From Saprospiraceae bacterium (GTDB lineage Bacteria > Bacteroidota > Bacteroidia > Chitinophagales > Saprospiraceae), in assembly GCA_016716335.1 (NCBI GenBank), contig JADJWN010000010.1, positions 1-64,000 of the forward strand: 64,000 nt of DNA, in the 5' to 3' direction. Each line of letters begins with the position of its first letter. The stretch's first letter is position 1. The notes beneath the pieces are model-generated. The model ran no database searches. It had not been told where the DNA came from and worked only from the letters and a program-made list of their open reading frames with translations. A program made the position numbers and the translations under genes. This document shows positions 9,990-18,692 of the stretch, piece after piece.

Positions 9990-11525
9990 ATGGATTTTAA
10001 AAATCTCATTGCGCATTGCAAAGAATACGGTTTTATTTTTCCTTCCAGCGAGATATATGATGGTCTGAGTGCTGTGTATGATTATGGTCCTTATGGCGTA
10101 GAGCTCAAAAACAATATCAAGGACTACTGGTGGAAGAGCATGGTACAGATGCATGAAAACATTGTGGGTATAGATGCAGCTATTTTTATGCATCCCAAGA
10201 CCTGGAAGGCTTCCGGACACGTGGATGCATTCAATGATCCATTGGTGGACAATAAAGACTCCAAAAAGCGATACAGAGCTGACCAGCTGATTGAAGGCTA
10301 TGTCGAAAAGATAGAAGCAAAAAATCTCAAAGACATCGAAAAGGCAAGAGCGAGATTTGGCGATGCCTTTGACGAGGCACATTTCAGAGCTACCAATGAT
10401 CGTATAATTGAAAGACAAAAACAGATTGATACTGTACTGGACAGACTGGCACAGGCGATGAAGGCCGGCGATATGGAAGAGCTCAAAGCCATGGTAGACG
10501 AATATGAAATCGTATGTCCTGAAAGCGGGTCACGCAACTGGACAGAAGTACGGCAGTTCAATCTGATGTTCAGTACACAGCTTGGCAATATCGCCGGAGA
10601 GGAAGGCAAACTTTACCTCAGGCCTGAGACAGCACAGGGTATTTTTGTCAACTTCCTCAATGTACAGAAATCTACCAGACAGAAAATTCCATTTGGTATT
10701 GCCCAGATCGGCAAAGCATTCAGAAACGAGATAGTAGCCCGTCAGTTTATATTCCGTACGCGCGAGTTTGAGCAGATGGAAATGCAGTTTTTCATCCGCC
10801 CCGGCACCGAAATGGAGTGGTACCACTACTGGAAAGAAGCCCGGCTCAAGTGGCACAAAGCCTTGGGTACAGACCCGGCAAAACTGAGATTTCATGACCA
10901 TGTCAATCTGGCACATTATGCCAATGCGGCTGTTGATATAGAGTTTGAGTTCCCGTTTGGTTTCCGTGAGCTGGAGGGTATTCACTCTCGTACTGACTTT
11001 GACCTGAGTCAGCACCAGGAGCTCTCCGGTAAAAAAATCCAGTATTTCGATCCCGAACTCAACGAAAGTTATGTGCCTTATGTAGTGGAGACTTCCATCG
11101 GTTGTGACCGTATGTTTCTGGCTATGATCTCTGATGCGATACGTGAAGAGACGGTTCCGGACGCTGAAGGTCAGGATTCTGTCAGAACAGTCATGAAGCT
11201 GCATCCGGTACTGGCACCGGTAAAAGCTGCCGTTTTGCCCCTTCTGAAAAACAAGGAAGAGCTCACCAAAGCAGCCATGGATGTGTTTGACAAGCTTAAG
11301 CTTTCATTCATCTGTCAGTATGATGAAAAAGATGCCATAGGCCGAAGATACCGGAGACAGGATGCGATAGGCACTCCTTATTGCATCACCATAGATTTTG
11401 AAACACTGGAAAACAATACTGTTACCATCAGAGAGAGAGACAGCCTTGAGCAGAAAAGAGTGCATATTTCAGAAGTCAAGCAGCATATTCAGGATGGCAT
11501 TGCTATGGAGCAGTTGTTTGTCTGA
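9990..11525 (+). CDS. glyS: glycyl-tRNA synthetase, alpha2 (archaeal/eukaryotic-type)
   Basis: Charges tRNA-Gly with glycine using ATP. A single 511-residue chain, so the homodimeric class IIc type rather than the two-subunit GlyQ/GlyS enzyme. FIFPSSEIYDG opens the catalytic domain; FRNEI plus FRTREFEQMEMQFF is class II motif 2, and the C-terminal anticodon-binding domain follows (KLHPVLAPVKAAVLPL). The ATG at 9990 is chosen over an in-frame upstream codon at 9939 because family members begin with this FKNLIAHCKEYGF segment and the -7 element lies between the two. A terminator follows 28 bp after the stop. Confidence 0.95.
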   Translation: MDFKNLIAHCKEYGFIFPSSEIYDGLSAVYDYGPYGVELKNNIKDYWWKSMVQMHENIVGIDAAIFMHPKTWKASGHVDAFNDPLVDNKDSKKRYRADQLIEGYVEKIEAKNLKDIEKARARFGDAFDEAHFRATNDRIIERQKQIDTVLDRLAQAMKAGDMEELKAMVDEYEIVCPESGSRNWTEVRQFNLMFSTQLGNIAGEEGKLYLRPETAQGIFVNFLNVQKSTRQKIPFGIAQIGKAFRNEIVARQFIFRTREFEQMEMQFFIRPGTEMEWYHYWKEARLKWHKALGTDPAKLRFHDHVNLAHYANAAVDIEFEFPFGFRELEGIHSRTDFDLSQHQELSGKKIQYFDPELNESYVPYVVETSIGCDRMFLAMISDAIREETVPDAEGQDSVRTVMKLHPVLAPVKAAVLPLLKNKEELTKAAMDVFDKLKLSFICQYDEKDAIGRRYRRQDAIGTPYCITIDFETLENNTVTIRERDSLEQKRVHISEVKQHIQDGIAMEQLFV

Positions 11526-11553
11526 ACATATTAAATATAAATGGAATGGTAAT

Positions 11554-11587
11554 AAGCCCGTGATATACAGCATATTACGGGCTTTTT
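11554..11587 (+). terminator. rho-independent terminator after glyS
   Basis: Inverted repeat AAGCCCGTGATAT / ATATTACGGGCTT (13 bp with one G-T pair, 5-nt loop) followed directly by a T5 run. Confidence 0.8.
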
Positions 11588-11691
11588 AATTCACCAAATT
11601 TTAGTGCAATCAGATAGTCAATGCATATTTTCAGCGTTTGGTTAACTATTTTTCGGCTTCCTGCGTTATTGTACGGAATCAATAATACAGC

Positions 11692-12372
11692 ATGAAGAAA
11701 CAAATTGCAGGGTTATTTCTGATACTTTCTGCTCTGGCAGTCACAGCTCAGAAGCCTGTTCTGCAGGGCAGCTACACGGAGACAAAAATTGTGCTGGAAG
11801 GTCGGGTTTATCCTGCCATTATCACAGAGGGAGGAGATACCCTTATTCTGGCTGATCTGGATAACGTCAGTATCACAGCCTTGCGAAAATTTGCCAACGA
11901 CGATGAATACAGGAAATATATCCGGTTCAGAAATTATGCGCTCAAAGTATATCCCTATGCCAAGGAAGCAGTGCAGATATACCGGGAGCTTGAATATGCC
12001 TCTGCCCATATGAGCAAAAGAGAAAAAAAGAAAAAAATGAAAGAGCTCGAAAAAAGACTCACCGAAGAATTTGAAGAGCCCCTGAAAAATCTCACTAAAC
12101 TGCAGGGAAAGATTTTGATAAAAATGATTGAAAAAGAAATCAACAAGCCGATTTATCATCTGATCAAAGAGGTAAAGGGCAGTTTTAATGCTTTCTACTG
12201 GCATCAGTTTTCAAAATTGTACAGCTACGATCTGAAGGAAGGCTACAACAAAGGGGATTATCCTGTGTTGGATGCAGTATTGCAGGATTTTGATCTTTCA
12301 TATCGTATCGAAAACGAAACCAGTTTAAAATACATCAAGATAAACCGAAGTGAACTCAATGCAGAAAAATGA
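11692..12372 (+). CDS. DUF4294 domain exported protein
   Basis: 226 residues with a signal peptide (MKKQIAGLFLILSALAVTAQ). The mature protein matches the Bacteroidota DUF4294 family: an initial ILADLDNVSITALRKF segment, RYALKVYPYAKEAVQIYREL-like helix, and a conserved FNAFYWHQFSKLYSYDLKEGY block. A central lysine-rich helix (SKREKKKKMKELEKRL) is predicted coiled coil. Function is not established for the family. It overlaps mvaD at its 3' end, suggesting an operon but not a shared function. Confidence 0.8.
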   Translation: MKKQIAGLFLILSALAVTAQKPVLQGSYTETKIVLEGRVYPAIITEGGDTLILADLDNVSITALRKFANDDEYRKYIRFRNYALKVYPYAKEAVQIYRELEYASAHMSKREKKKKMKELEKRLTEEFEEPLKNLTKLQGKILIKMIEKEINKPIYHLIKEVKGSFNAFYWHQFSKLYSYDLKEGYNKGDYPVLDAVLQDFDLSYRIENETSLKYIKINRSELNAEK

Positions 12373-13432
12373 AATGGAAGCAAGCGATGAGGGTGTGGTA
12401 TCCTGGAAAGCTCCCAGCAACCTTGCCATCATCAAATACTGGGGAAAACACGGCAGGCAACTTCCGGCCAACCCGTCCATCAGCCTGACCCTCTCGGAAG
12501 CACATACTCATACCAGACTCAGATACTCGAAAGCAAACCAATATCAACCTGCAGGCCCGGAAATTCATTTCCGCTTTGAAGGGCAAGCCAAGCCTGCTTT
12601 TGAGGAGAAGATCCGTAAATTCATTCACGGGATTTTTTCTGAGTATTACCCTTTCCTGAAAGATTACAGGCTGGATATCGAAAGTGAAAACAGTTTTCCA
12701 CACAGTAGCGGCATTGCTTCGTCTGCCTCCTCAATGGCAGCCCTCGCCCTTTGCCTGACAGATATCGAATACACCCTGCAAGGCAAAGCCTGTAATTCTG
12801 CATTTTACCGCAAAGCCTCCGAAGTTGCAAGACTGGGCAGCGGCAGTGCTGCACGTAGTCTGTATCCCTACATGGCTGAATGGGGAGCCCACAGAGATAT
12901 TTCCGATGCCTCTGATTTGTATGCCATAGATTTCAGTGACAGGATTCATGATATATTCAAAAGCTATCACGATGATATCCTGATCATCAGCGGAAGGGAA
13001 AAATCCGTGTCTTCCACTGCAGGACATGCACTGATGCACAATAATGTTTATGCTCCCGCCAGATACCAACAGGCAAATGACCGGCTATCCGCATTGCTGC
13101 CCGTACTAAAAAGCGGAGATGTAGAGACATTTCAAAAAATTGCAGAAGATGAAGCCATGACGCTTCATGCACTTATGATGTGCTCGGAGCCGTCTTATAT
13201 CCTGATGGAACCCGGCACCATAGAAGTCATCCGTAAAATCCGTCAGTTCAGACAGGATACAGGGACACAGGTATGTTTTTCTCTCGATGCCGGGCCTAAT
13301 ATCCATTTGCTGTATCCGGACTCTGAAAAGGAAAAGGTAGGGAACTTTGTGCAGGTAGCACTTATCCCTCACTGCGTAAATGGAAAGGTCATCAGGGATA
13401 TGGCCGGTACAGGACCTGCAAAATCAATCTGA
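12359..13432 (+). CDS. mvaD: diphosphomevalonate decarboxylase
   Basis: GHMP-kinase superfamily enzyme that converts mevalonate diphosphate to isopentenyl diphosphate with ATP. Recognised by APSNLAIIKYWGKH at the N-terminus, the phosphate loop HSSGIASSASSMAALAL, and GSGSAARSLYPYMAEWG. The C-terminus (FSLDAGPNIHLLYP) carries the substrate-facing Asp. Start alternatives are GTG 12350, ATG 12359 and ATG 12374; all overlap or nearly touch the upstream stop. Its presence implies isoprenoid synthesis by the mevalonate route in this organism. No other pathway gene lies in the window. Confidence 0.9.
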   Translation: MQKNEMEASDEGVVSWKAPSNLAIIKYWGKHGRQLPANPSISLTLSEAHTHTRLRYSKANQYQPAGPEIHFRFEGQAKPAFEEKIRKFIHGIFSEYYPFLKDYRLDIESENSFPHSSGIASSASSMAALALCLTDIEYTLQGKACNSAFYRKASEVARLGSGSAARSLYPYMAEWGAHRDISDASDLYAIDFSDRIHDIFKSYHDDILIISGREKSVSSTAGHALMHNNVYAPARYQQANDRLSALLPVLKSGDVETFQKIAEDEAMTLHALMMCSEPSYILMEPGTIEVIRKIRQFRQDTGTQVCFSLDAGPNIHLLYPDSEKEKVGNFVQVALIPHCVNGKVIRDMAGTGPAKSI

Positions 13433-13465
13433 AGTTATTAATCCCCGAAAAATCCAAAGTATCCG

Positions 13466-14607
13466 ATGCAAAATTCAACCAAAAAATACGACATTGTACT
13501 TTTCGGAGCCACAGGCTTCACAGGACAGCTCATAGCGGAATATCTCGACAAAAATGCAGATAAAGAGCATATCAGATGGTGCATAGCAGGAAGAAACGAA
13601 GATAAACTGAAATCACTTTCACACAAATTGCACGCTAAGCCGGATATAATCCTTGCGGATGTGACCGATACATCCTCTCTGGATGCAATGACCGGACAAA
13701 GCCTCTGTCTGATGAATGCTGCCGGGCCCTACGATTGGTATGGAGGAAAGGTGGTGGAATCCTGCGTGCATAATCATTGTCATTACTTAGACATCACAGG
13801 AGAGCCTTCATTTGTCTATCATTGTTTTACTGACTTTCACGATTTGGCTGAAAAAAATCAGCTTTGCATAGTGAATTGCTGTGGTTTCGACAGTATTCCG
13901 GCAGACTATGCCACCTGGCTCACGGTACAAAAACTACCCAAAGACCTGCCCAAAGCAGTACGGCTATTTATCAGGACAAATGCCACTTTTTCCGGTGGCA
14001 CACTGACTACCGCCATCAATGCACTGCATCAGCAAAGCCGGGGCAACATGCCTTATCTGAAAATACCCAGGCATAAAGATGCCCCCAAAGTATCCAAATC
14101 CTTACATTTTAACAAGGACATTGATGCCTGGGCTATCCCGATGCCGGTAGTGGACCCTCATATCGTCAAACGGAGTGCCTGGAGAATGCCTGATTATTAT
14201 GGTCAGGCCATTTCATACGGACAGTTTTTTGTGCGCTCTTCTTTTTTAAAGGTATTAAAAACCATATTACCCATTGCCATTGCTTCACTATTGGTCAGAT
14301 TTGGCTGGTTTAGAAATTATCTCCTCAGAAAATTCCGCCCCGGACAGGGACCATCGGAAAAAAGAAGAAACGAAAGCAAATTTGAAGTCATCTGCATCGG
14401 AGAAGCCGACGGCCAAAAGGTAAAAACCGTATTTTCAGGAGGAGACCCTGGATACAATGAAACAGCCAAAATGTTTTCGGAGTCAGCTTTTGTCTGATTG
14501 AAAAATTGAGACAAAACCAAGCGGTGTACGGTGTACTTACCCCGGTGGAGGCATTCGGCATGCCACTGGCAGAAAGGCTCAGAAGCAAAGGGATAAAGAT
14601 TGAATGA
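13466..14607 (+). CDS. saccharopine dehydrogenase-like / trans-acting enoyl reductase family protein (frameshifted near C-terminus)
   Basis: Rossmann-fold oxidoreductase beginning YDIVLFGATGFTGQLIAEYL, with AGRNEDKL, AAGPYDWYGGKVVESC and the CGFDSIPADYATW block typical of the family that includes mycobacterial trans-acting enoyl reductase. The frame ends early at 14497; adding one T to the T4 run at 14488-14491 reads on as AFCLIEKLRQNQ and then VLTPVEAFGMPLAERLRSKG, the expected C-terminal block, ending at 14607 (380 residues). The reaction in Bacteroidota is not established; NAD(P)H-linked reduction of a lipid-like substrate is likely. Confidence 0.8.
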
Positions 14608-14731
14608 TATTCCATGATGTGAATATTTCAACTTAAATTAAACACAAAATTTTCCTGCAAAAGCAGAAAATGATTTAACTTGCTGAAAATTAAAGTGCAC
14701 ACAAATCAGATCATCAAAAAATCGTAGATAT

Positions 14732-15376
14732 ATGAAAAAGATAGGAATTCTGGGTACCGGACCTGTTGCCAAAGCTTTGGCACATGGTTTTCTGAGTAAT
14801 GGTTATCCTACCATGATAGGGTCCAGGAGTGAATCAAAACTTCAGCAGATTGCCTCAGAACTCGGCAGTAAAATCAAAACCGGAAGTTTTGCGGATACCG
14901 CAGCTCAAAGCGATATCATAGTACTGGCGGTAAAAGGTAAGGCAGCAATTCAGGCTCTGGATCTGGCGGGCAGAGATAATCTGGATGGAAAAATCGTCAT
15001 TGATACTACCAATCCTATCGAAGATCAGCCACCGGCCAATGGTGTACTGGTGTATTTCAATACCTCACACGGGTCGCTCATGGAAAGCCTGCAGGCATAT
15101 CTGCCGCATGCCCGGTTTGTCAAATGTTTCAGCTGTGTCGGCAGTGCTCACATGGTTTGCCCTGAATTTGAAGAAAAACCCACCATGTTTATCTGTGGCA
15201 ACGATGCGGAGGCAAAACATGAAGTCCAGCAGATTCTGCACTGCTTTGGCTGGGATGCGGAAGATATGGGCGGAGTAGAGGCAGCCAGAGCCATTGAGCC
15301 TTTGGCTATGTTGTGGTGCATCCCGGGATTCAGAGAAAACCGTTGGAATCATGCCTTCCGACTGCTGAAGCAGTGA
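14732..15376 (+). CDS. NADP-dependent oxidoreductase, F420H2:NADP-reductase-like Rossmann protein
   Basis: 214 residues. The N-terminus MKKIGILGTGPVAKALAHGF is a GXGXXA dinucleotide fold, followed by GSRSESKL (NADP 2'-phosphate recognition) and VIDTTNPI. Related to the coenzyme-F420-dependent NADP oxidoreductase family, but Bacteroidota generally lack F420, so it probably acts as a plain NADP-linked reductase. It is preceded by about 120 bp of A+T-rich DNA and is convergent with the GT2 gene. Confidence 0.75.
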   Translation: MKKIGILGTGPVAKALAHGFLSNGYPTMIGSRSESKLQQIASELGSKIKTGSFADTAAQSDIIVLAVKGKAAIQALDLAGRDNLDGKIVIDTTNPIEDQPPANGVLVYFNTSHGSLMESLQAYLPHARFVKCFSCVGSAHMVCPEFEEKPTMFICGNDAEAKHEVQQILHCFGWDAEDMGGVEAARAIEPLAMLWCIPGFRENRWNHAFRLLKQ

Positions 15377-15447
15377 TGGATACAGAATGGAGCATTATCC
15401 TTGTTCTTAAACGCTGAATTTGGGTGAAATACCAGAGTTCCTAAGTC

Positions 15448-16167
15448 TTATTTAGACCATAAGTTGTATTTGAGAATACAGTAGATAGCCCTGAAGCCGT
15501 CTTTCCAGTTGATTTTTTTACCTTCTGCATAGGTACGGCCGTAGTAGGAAATACCCACTTCATAAATCCTTACTCCTTTGACTCTCGACATTTTGGCGGT
15601 GACCTCGGGCTCGAAACCGAATCTTTTTTCTTTCAGATCAAGCTGCTTTACTATATCTGCCTTCCAAAGCTTATAGCAAGTCTCCATATCAGTAAGATTG
15701 AGATTGGTAAAGGCATTGGAAAGAAAGGTTAGCACCTTGTTGCCGATAGAATGCCAGAAAAACAGAATTCTGTGCGGTTTACCTCCCATAAATCTCGAAC
15801 CATATACTACATCTGCAAAACCATCCAGAATGGGCTTAAGCAATATGTTGAATTCGTTGGGATCATACTCAAGGTCTGCATCCTGAACAATAATAAAATC
15901 TCCTTTGGCCTGTCTGATTCCAGTATGCAGGGCTGCTCCTTTACCCTGATTGACTTCGTGACGGTAGTACGAGAGAGGCAGTTCGGGATGACGCTCTTTG
16001 TACTCCATGACCTTTTCCTCTGTCTTATCCCTTGAAGCATCATTGACTACAATGATTTCCTTTTGGATATCCTGAATAAGATTTACATTTTGAACCTTGT
16101 CTAAAATTGTTTGTATTGTTTTTTCCTCGTTGTATGCAGGTATGATGATGGAAAGTGTCAAAGCCAT
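15448..16167 (-). CDS. glycosyltransferase family 2 (polyprenyl-phosphate sugar transferase-like)
   Basis: 239 residues with the GT-A fold: LSIIIPAYNEEKTI at the N-terminus, VVNDASRDKT for nucleotide binding, the DXD-type VQDADLEYDP, and METCYKLWKAD in the acceptor region. This order is typical of dolichyl-phosphate mannosyl/glucosyltransferase (DPM1/GtrB-like) enzymes without the C-terminal membrane helices. Acts on the cytoplasmic face to load a sugar onto a polyprenyl phosphate. Divergent from the reductase gene at 16251 across ~80 bp. Confidence 0.85.
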   Translation of the reverse strand: MALTLSIIIPAYNEEKTIQTILDKVQNVNLIQDIQKEIIVVNDASRDKTEEKVMEYKERHPELPLSYYRHEVNQGKGAALHTGIRQAKGDFIIVQDADLEYDPNEFNILLKPILDGFADVVYGSRFMGGKPHRILFFWHSIGNKVLTFLSNAFTNLNLTDMETCYKLWKADIVKQLDLKEKRFGFEPEVTAKMSRVKGVRIYEVGISYYGRTYAEGKKINWKDGFRAIYCILKYNLWSK

Positions 16168-16250
16168 TAGGAGAATTTAAAGGTTCACTATAATTTCGGC
16201 GCTCAAAATTAGATAATATTATCAAAATCCAGCCAAAGCCAAAGTGTAAT

Positions 16251-17345
16251 ATGCAATTTTACGGATTACAGGTAGAAAAAGTAACAGAAGAAACCCAGGA
16301 TACCAAAAGCTTTTATCTCAGGATACCGGACGATCTCAAAACTGTCTTCCGGTTTAAAGCAGGACAATATATCACGGTCAAATGCATTATTGACGGTACT
16401 GAATACCGAAGATCCTATTCTCTCTCCACAATGCCCGGAAGTGACTCTTTTGCATTCACGGTAAAGAGGATGAAAGGCGGAAAAGTATCCTCTTATCTGC
16501 ATGACAAGGTACAGCAGGGCAATATACTGGATATATTACCTCCCGAAGGAAAATTTATTGTGGAACCCGATCATAACAGGTCGGCAGATCACTATTTTAT
16601 AGCCGCAGGGAGTGGGATAACCCCCATCATGTCCATGATAAGAACTATTCTCGAAGAAGAGCCTAAAAGCAGATGCCTGCTGCTGTACGGAAGCAGAAAC
16701 GAAGATGAAATCATATTCAAAGACGAACTGGACAGACTTGCCGGAAAATATGCCGGACAACTGATGATCGAACATACATTGAGCAAGCCAAAAAAAGAAA
16801 AATCTCAAGGTCTGTTGGGCATGTTGGGCAAAGGAAGTATCAGCTGGAAAGGGTTGAAGGGCAGAATCGGACAGGAGACTCTTACCGGATTTTTTGAACT
16901 GCACCCGGCAAAAAACCGGATAAACCAATATTACCTGTGTGGTCCGGGAGATATGATACGCTCTACTGAGGCTTGGCTTCAGAATCGTGGCGTGGATAAA
17001 AAACTGATCCATAAAGAATATTTCACTACTCCTGAATCAGATAAGTCTGTTTATCCGGCCGGTCTGGCAGGTGCTGTACTTACGGTGACCCTGAAGGGTG
17101 AAACTATGCAGTTCATAGTACCGGAGGGAAAAACCATTCTGGATGTACTTATTGACAACAAAAAAGACCCTCCCTACTCGTGTACCAGCGGAGCGTGCTC
17201 TACCTGTACTGCCAAGGTACTTGTAGGTGAAGTGAAAATGGACGCCTGCTATGCGTTGGATGACGATGAGGTGGCAGCAGGTTATATACTCACCTGCCAA
17301 TCCAGGCCACAAAGTGCCGAAGTGTCGATCACATACGATATCTGA
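16251..17345 (+). CDS. PaaE-like ferredoxin-NADP reductase with C-terminal [2Fe-2S] domain
   Basis: 364 residues in FAD domain / NADPH domain / plant-type ferredoxin order. RRSYSLS binds FAD, AAGSGITPIMSMI is the NAD(P)-binding loop, YLCGPGDMI closes the domain, and CTSGACSTC with a later TCQS Cys holds the [2Fe-2S] cluster. It is a paralogue of the reductase at 43317 but lies outside the paa cluster and has an extra ~25-residue basic/Gly-rich insertion (GLLGMLGKGSISWKGLKG) in the NADPH domain. Likely feeds electrons to a different mono- or dioxygenase; the partner is unknown. Confidence 0.8.
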   Translation: MQFYGLQVEKVTEETQDTKSFYLRIPDDLKTVFRFKAGQYITVKCIIDGTEYRRSYSLSTMPGSDSFAFTVKRMKGGKVSSYLHDKVQQGNILDILPPEGKFIVEPDHNRSADHYFIAAGSGITPIMSMIRTILEEEPKSRCLLLYGSRNEDEIIFKDELDRLAGKYAGQLMIEHTLSKPKKEKSQGLLGMLGKGSISWKGLKGRIGQETLTGFFELHPAKNRINQYYLCGPGDMIRSTEAWLQNRGVDKKLIHKEYFTTPESDKSVYPAGLAGAVLTVTLKGETMQFIVPEGKTILDVLIDNKKDPPYSCTSGACSTCTAKVLVGEVKMDACYALDDDEVAAGYILTCQSRPQSAEVSITYDI

Positions 17346-17497
17346 AAGCAACCGGCCCGTATTCTGAAATGGCACGATTTGTGATTTAGAAATCCTGGAG
17401 AGATGGTCAGAACGGGTAAGATATTGTGGCAGCAGGGTTATATATTGACAGGATGATGCAAATTTTATAAAAATTTTCATCAAAATCAGGCCAAAGT

Positions 17498-17528
17498 CTT
17501 GACTGTATCGCAAATTGATTTATTTTTG
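17498..17528 (+). promoter_or_regulatory. promoter upstream of the ECF sigma gene at 17633
   Basis: CTTG at 17498-17501 and TATTTTTG at 17521-17528 with a 19-bp spacer match the Bacteroidota promoter layout. The leader to the start codon is about 100 bp. Confidence 0.45.
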
Positions 17529-17632
17529 CCCATTATAATTGTTTAACAGCTAAAAATTAACTCTATAGACAGCAGATATTTACACTGAATAAATAAGGAA
17601 ATTATTTTTTAACCTATTAATGTAGTGTAAAT

Positions 17633-18214
17633 ATGAAAATGCAGTCTATCAATGATCAGGAGTTGATTACCCGTTACCTCAACGGAGATCAGAAAGCTTT
17701 CGAAACGCTTCTTCACAGATACAAGGATAAGATTTACACCTCCATTTACCTGTTTGTAAAAGACACCGAACTTGCTGAAGATATTTTTCAGGAAGTATTC
17801 ATCAAGATTGTGGATACGCTGCGTAAAGATAAGTACAATAATGAGGGTAAATTCCTGCAGTGGGCTATGCGTATAGCCTACAATATGTGTGTGGATCATT
17901 TCAGAAAATCCAAAAGAATTTCCAAGGTATCCTCTACCGAAACTTTCGATATCTTCAATGTCATAGAATGTAAGGACGACCACAAAGAACGGGCTATGAT
18001 CAAAAGTCAGATGCACGAAAGAATGCGATATCTCATCGATCAGCTGCCGGACGAACAGAGAGAGGTGGTCATACTCAGACACTATGCAGATATGAGTTTT
18101 AAAGAAATCGCCATGATGACCAATGTAAGCATAAATACCTCACTGGGTCGTATGCGCTATGCACTGATCAATCTCCGTAAACTGATCGGAGAAAAAGAAA
18201 TGGCTGAGATCTGA
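17633..18214 (+). CDS. ECF-family RNA polymerase sigma factor
   Basis: 193 residues with region 2 (AFETLLHRYKDKIYTSIYLFVKD, then AEDIFQEVFIKI and LQWAMRIAYNMCVDHFRK) and region 4 (LPDEQREVVILRHYADMSFKEIA followed by a helix-turn-helix). No anti-sigma gene is adjacent: the next 480 bp are non-coding. An alternative start two codons in (MQSIND) is equally possible. The target regulon is unknown. A strong inverted repeat after the stop probably ends the transcript. Confidence 0.9.
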   Translation: MKMQSINDQELITRYLNGDQKAFETLLHRYKDKIYTSIYLFVKDTELAEDIFQEVFIKIVDTLRKDKYNNEGKFLQWAMRIAYNMCVDHFRKSKRISKVSSTETFDIFNVIECKDDHKERAMIKSQMHERMRYLIDQLPDEQREVVILRHYADMSFKEIAMMTNVSINTSLGRMRYALINLRKLIGEKEMAEI

Positions 18215-18239
18215 TTTTTAGCCTGAATTATACCATAGA

Positions 18240-18278
18240 AAATCCCCGCCTGCGGACGGGCAGGTATTACGGCCTGCG
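18240..18278. repeat. GC-rich imperfect palindrome, REP-like
   Basis: A GC-rich island in an A+T-rich gap. CCCG...CGGG and CCTGC...GCAGG arms overlap in CCCGCCTGCGGACGGGCAGG and a second GGCCTGCG follows. Only one copy occurs in this window, so the repeat status is inferred from its REP-like look. Confidence 0.35.
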
Positions 18279-18299
18279 AAATGGCTGCACAATAAATTC

Positions 18300-18329
18300 A
18301 ATAGCCATGGGCATTATCCCATGGCTATT
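18300..18329 (+). terminator. 12-bp perfect hairpin after the sigma gene
   Basis: AATAGCCATGGG / CCCATGGCTATT with a 6-nt loop CATTAT. The following sequence is A+T-rich but has no long T run, so it may be a weak bidirectional terminator or an RNA-stabilising hairpin. Confidence 0.5.
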
Positions 18330-18540
18330 AATATTTGGCCCTTAGAGTGTCATTCATTGCAAATTCTTTTTTACGCAAATCATAACTTATTTATAATCTT
18401 TAGAATAAAAGCCGTATTCACGTTATCATATTACCATCTCAAACCCTCATAACATAGCTATACTGCATAACCCGGGTTTAATAAACTTATGTAAAAAATG
18501 AAACTAAGGCATGCTCTTCTGAAAGTGAGATAGTATATAG

Positions 18541-18626
18541 GTAAGTGTGCGGACATCTCCCTTGGATCACCCAAGCTCATATACAATTCAGTATATCAAA
18601 AGAGCTTACGGTCTCCCGACACACTG
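18541..18626. ncRNA. structured RNA candidate with 6S-like architecture
   Basis: The 480-bp gap 18215-18692 holds, besides a REP-like island and a hairpin, an 86-nt segment with nested helices: AGTGTG+CGG (18544-18552) pairs CCG+CACACT (18616-18625, one bulged base); AAGCTC (18573-18578) pairs GAGCTT (18602-18607); ATATAC/GTATAT (18579-18584/18591-18596) closes a 6-nt loop; and CTTGG/CCAAG (18561-18575) forms an alternative small hairpin in the bubble. Read on the minus strand, this gives closing stem, central bubble with a 3'-strand hairpin, and terminal stem-loop, the general 6S RNA plan (a Bacteroidota 6S-Flavo class is known). Strand and identity are not settled; no promoter was recognised. 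Confidence 0.4.
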
Positions 18627-18692
18627 GATTACATCTGTTTTGTGCTGAATTCTACTATACCTCTATCTCTGACCACAGAGACCAGTGGCTCA

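Noticed and set aside
16040..16250. Regulatory RNA or riboswitch between GT2 and the reductase gene
   Set aside because: The true gap is only about 80 bp and shows no stable structure.
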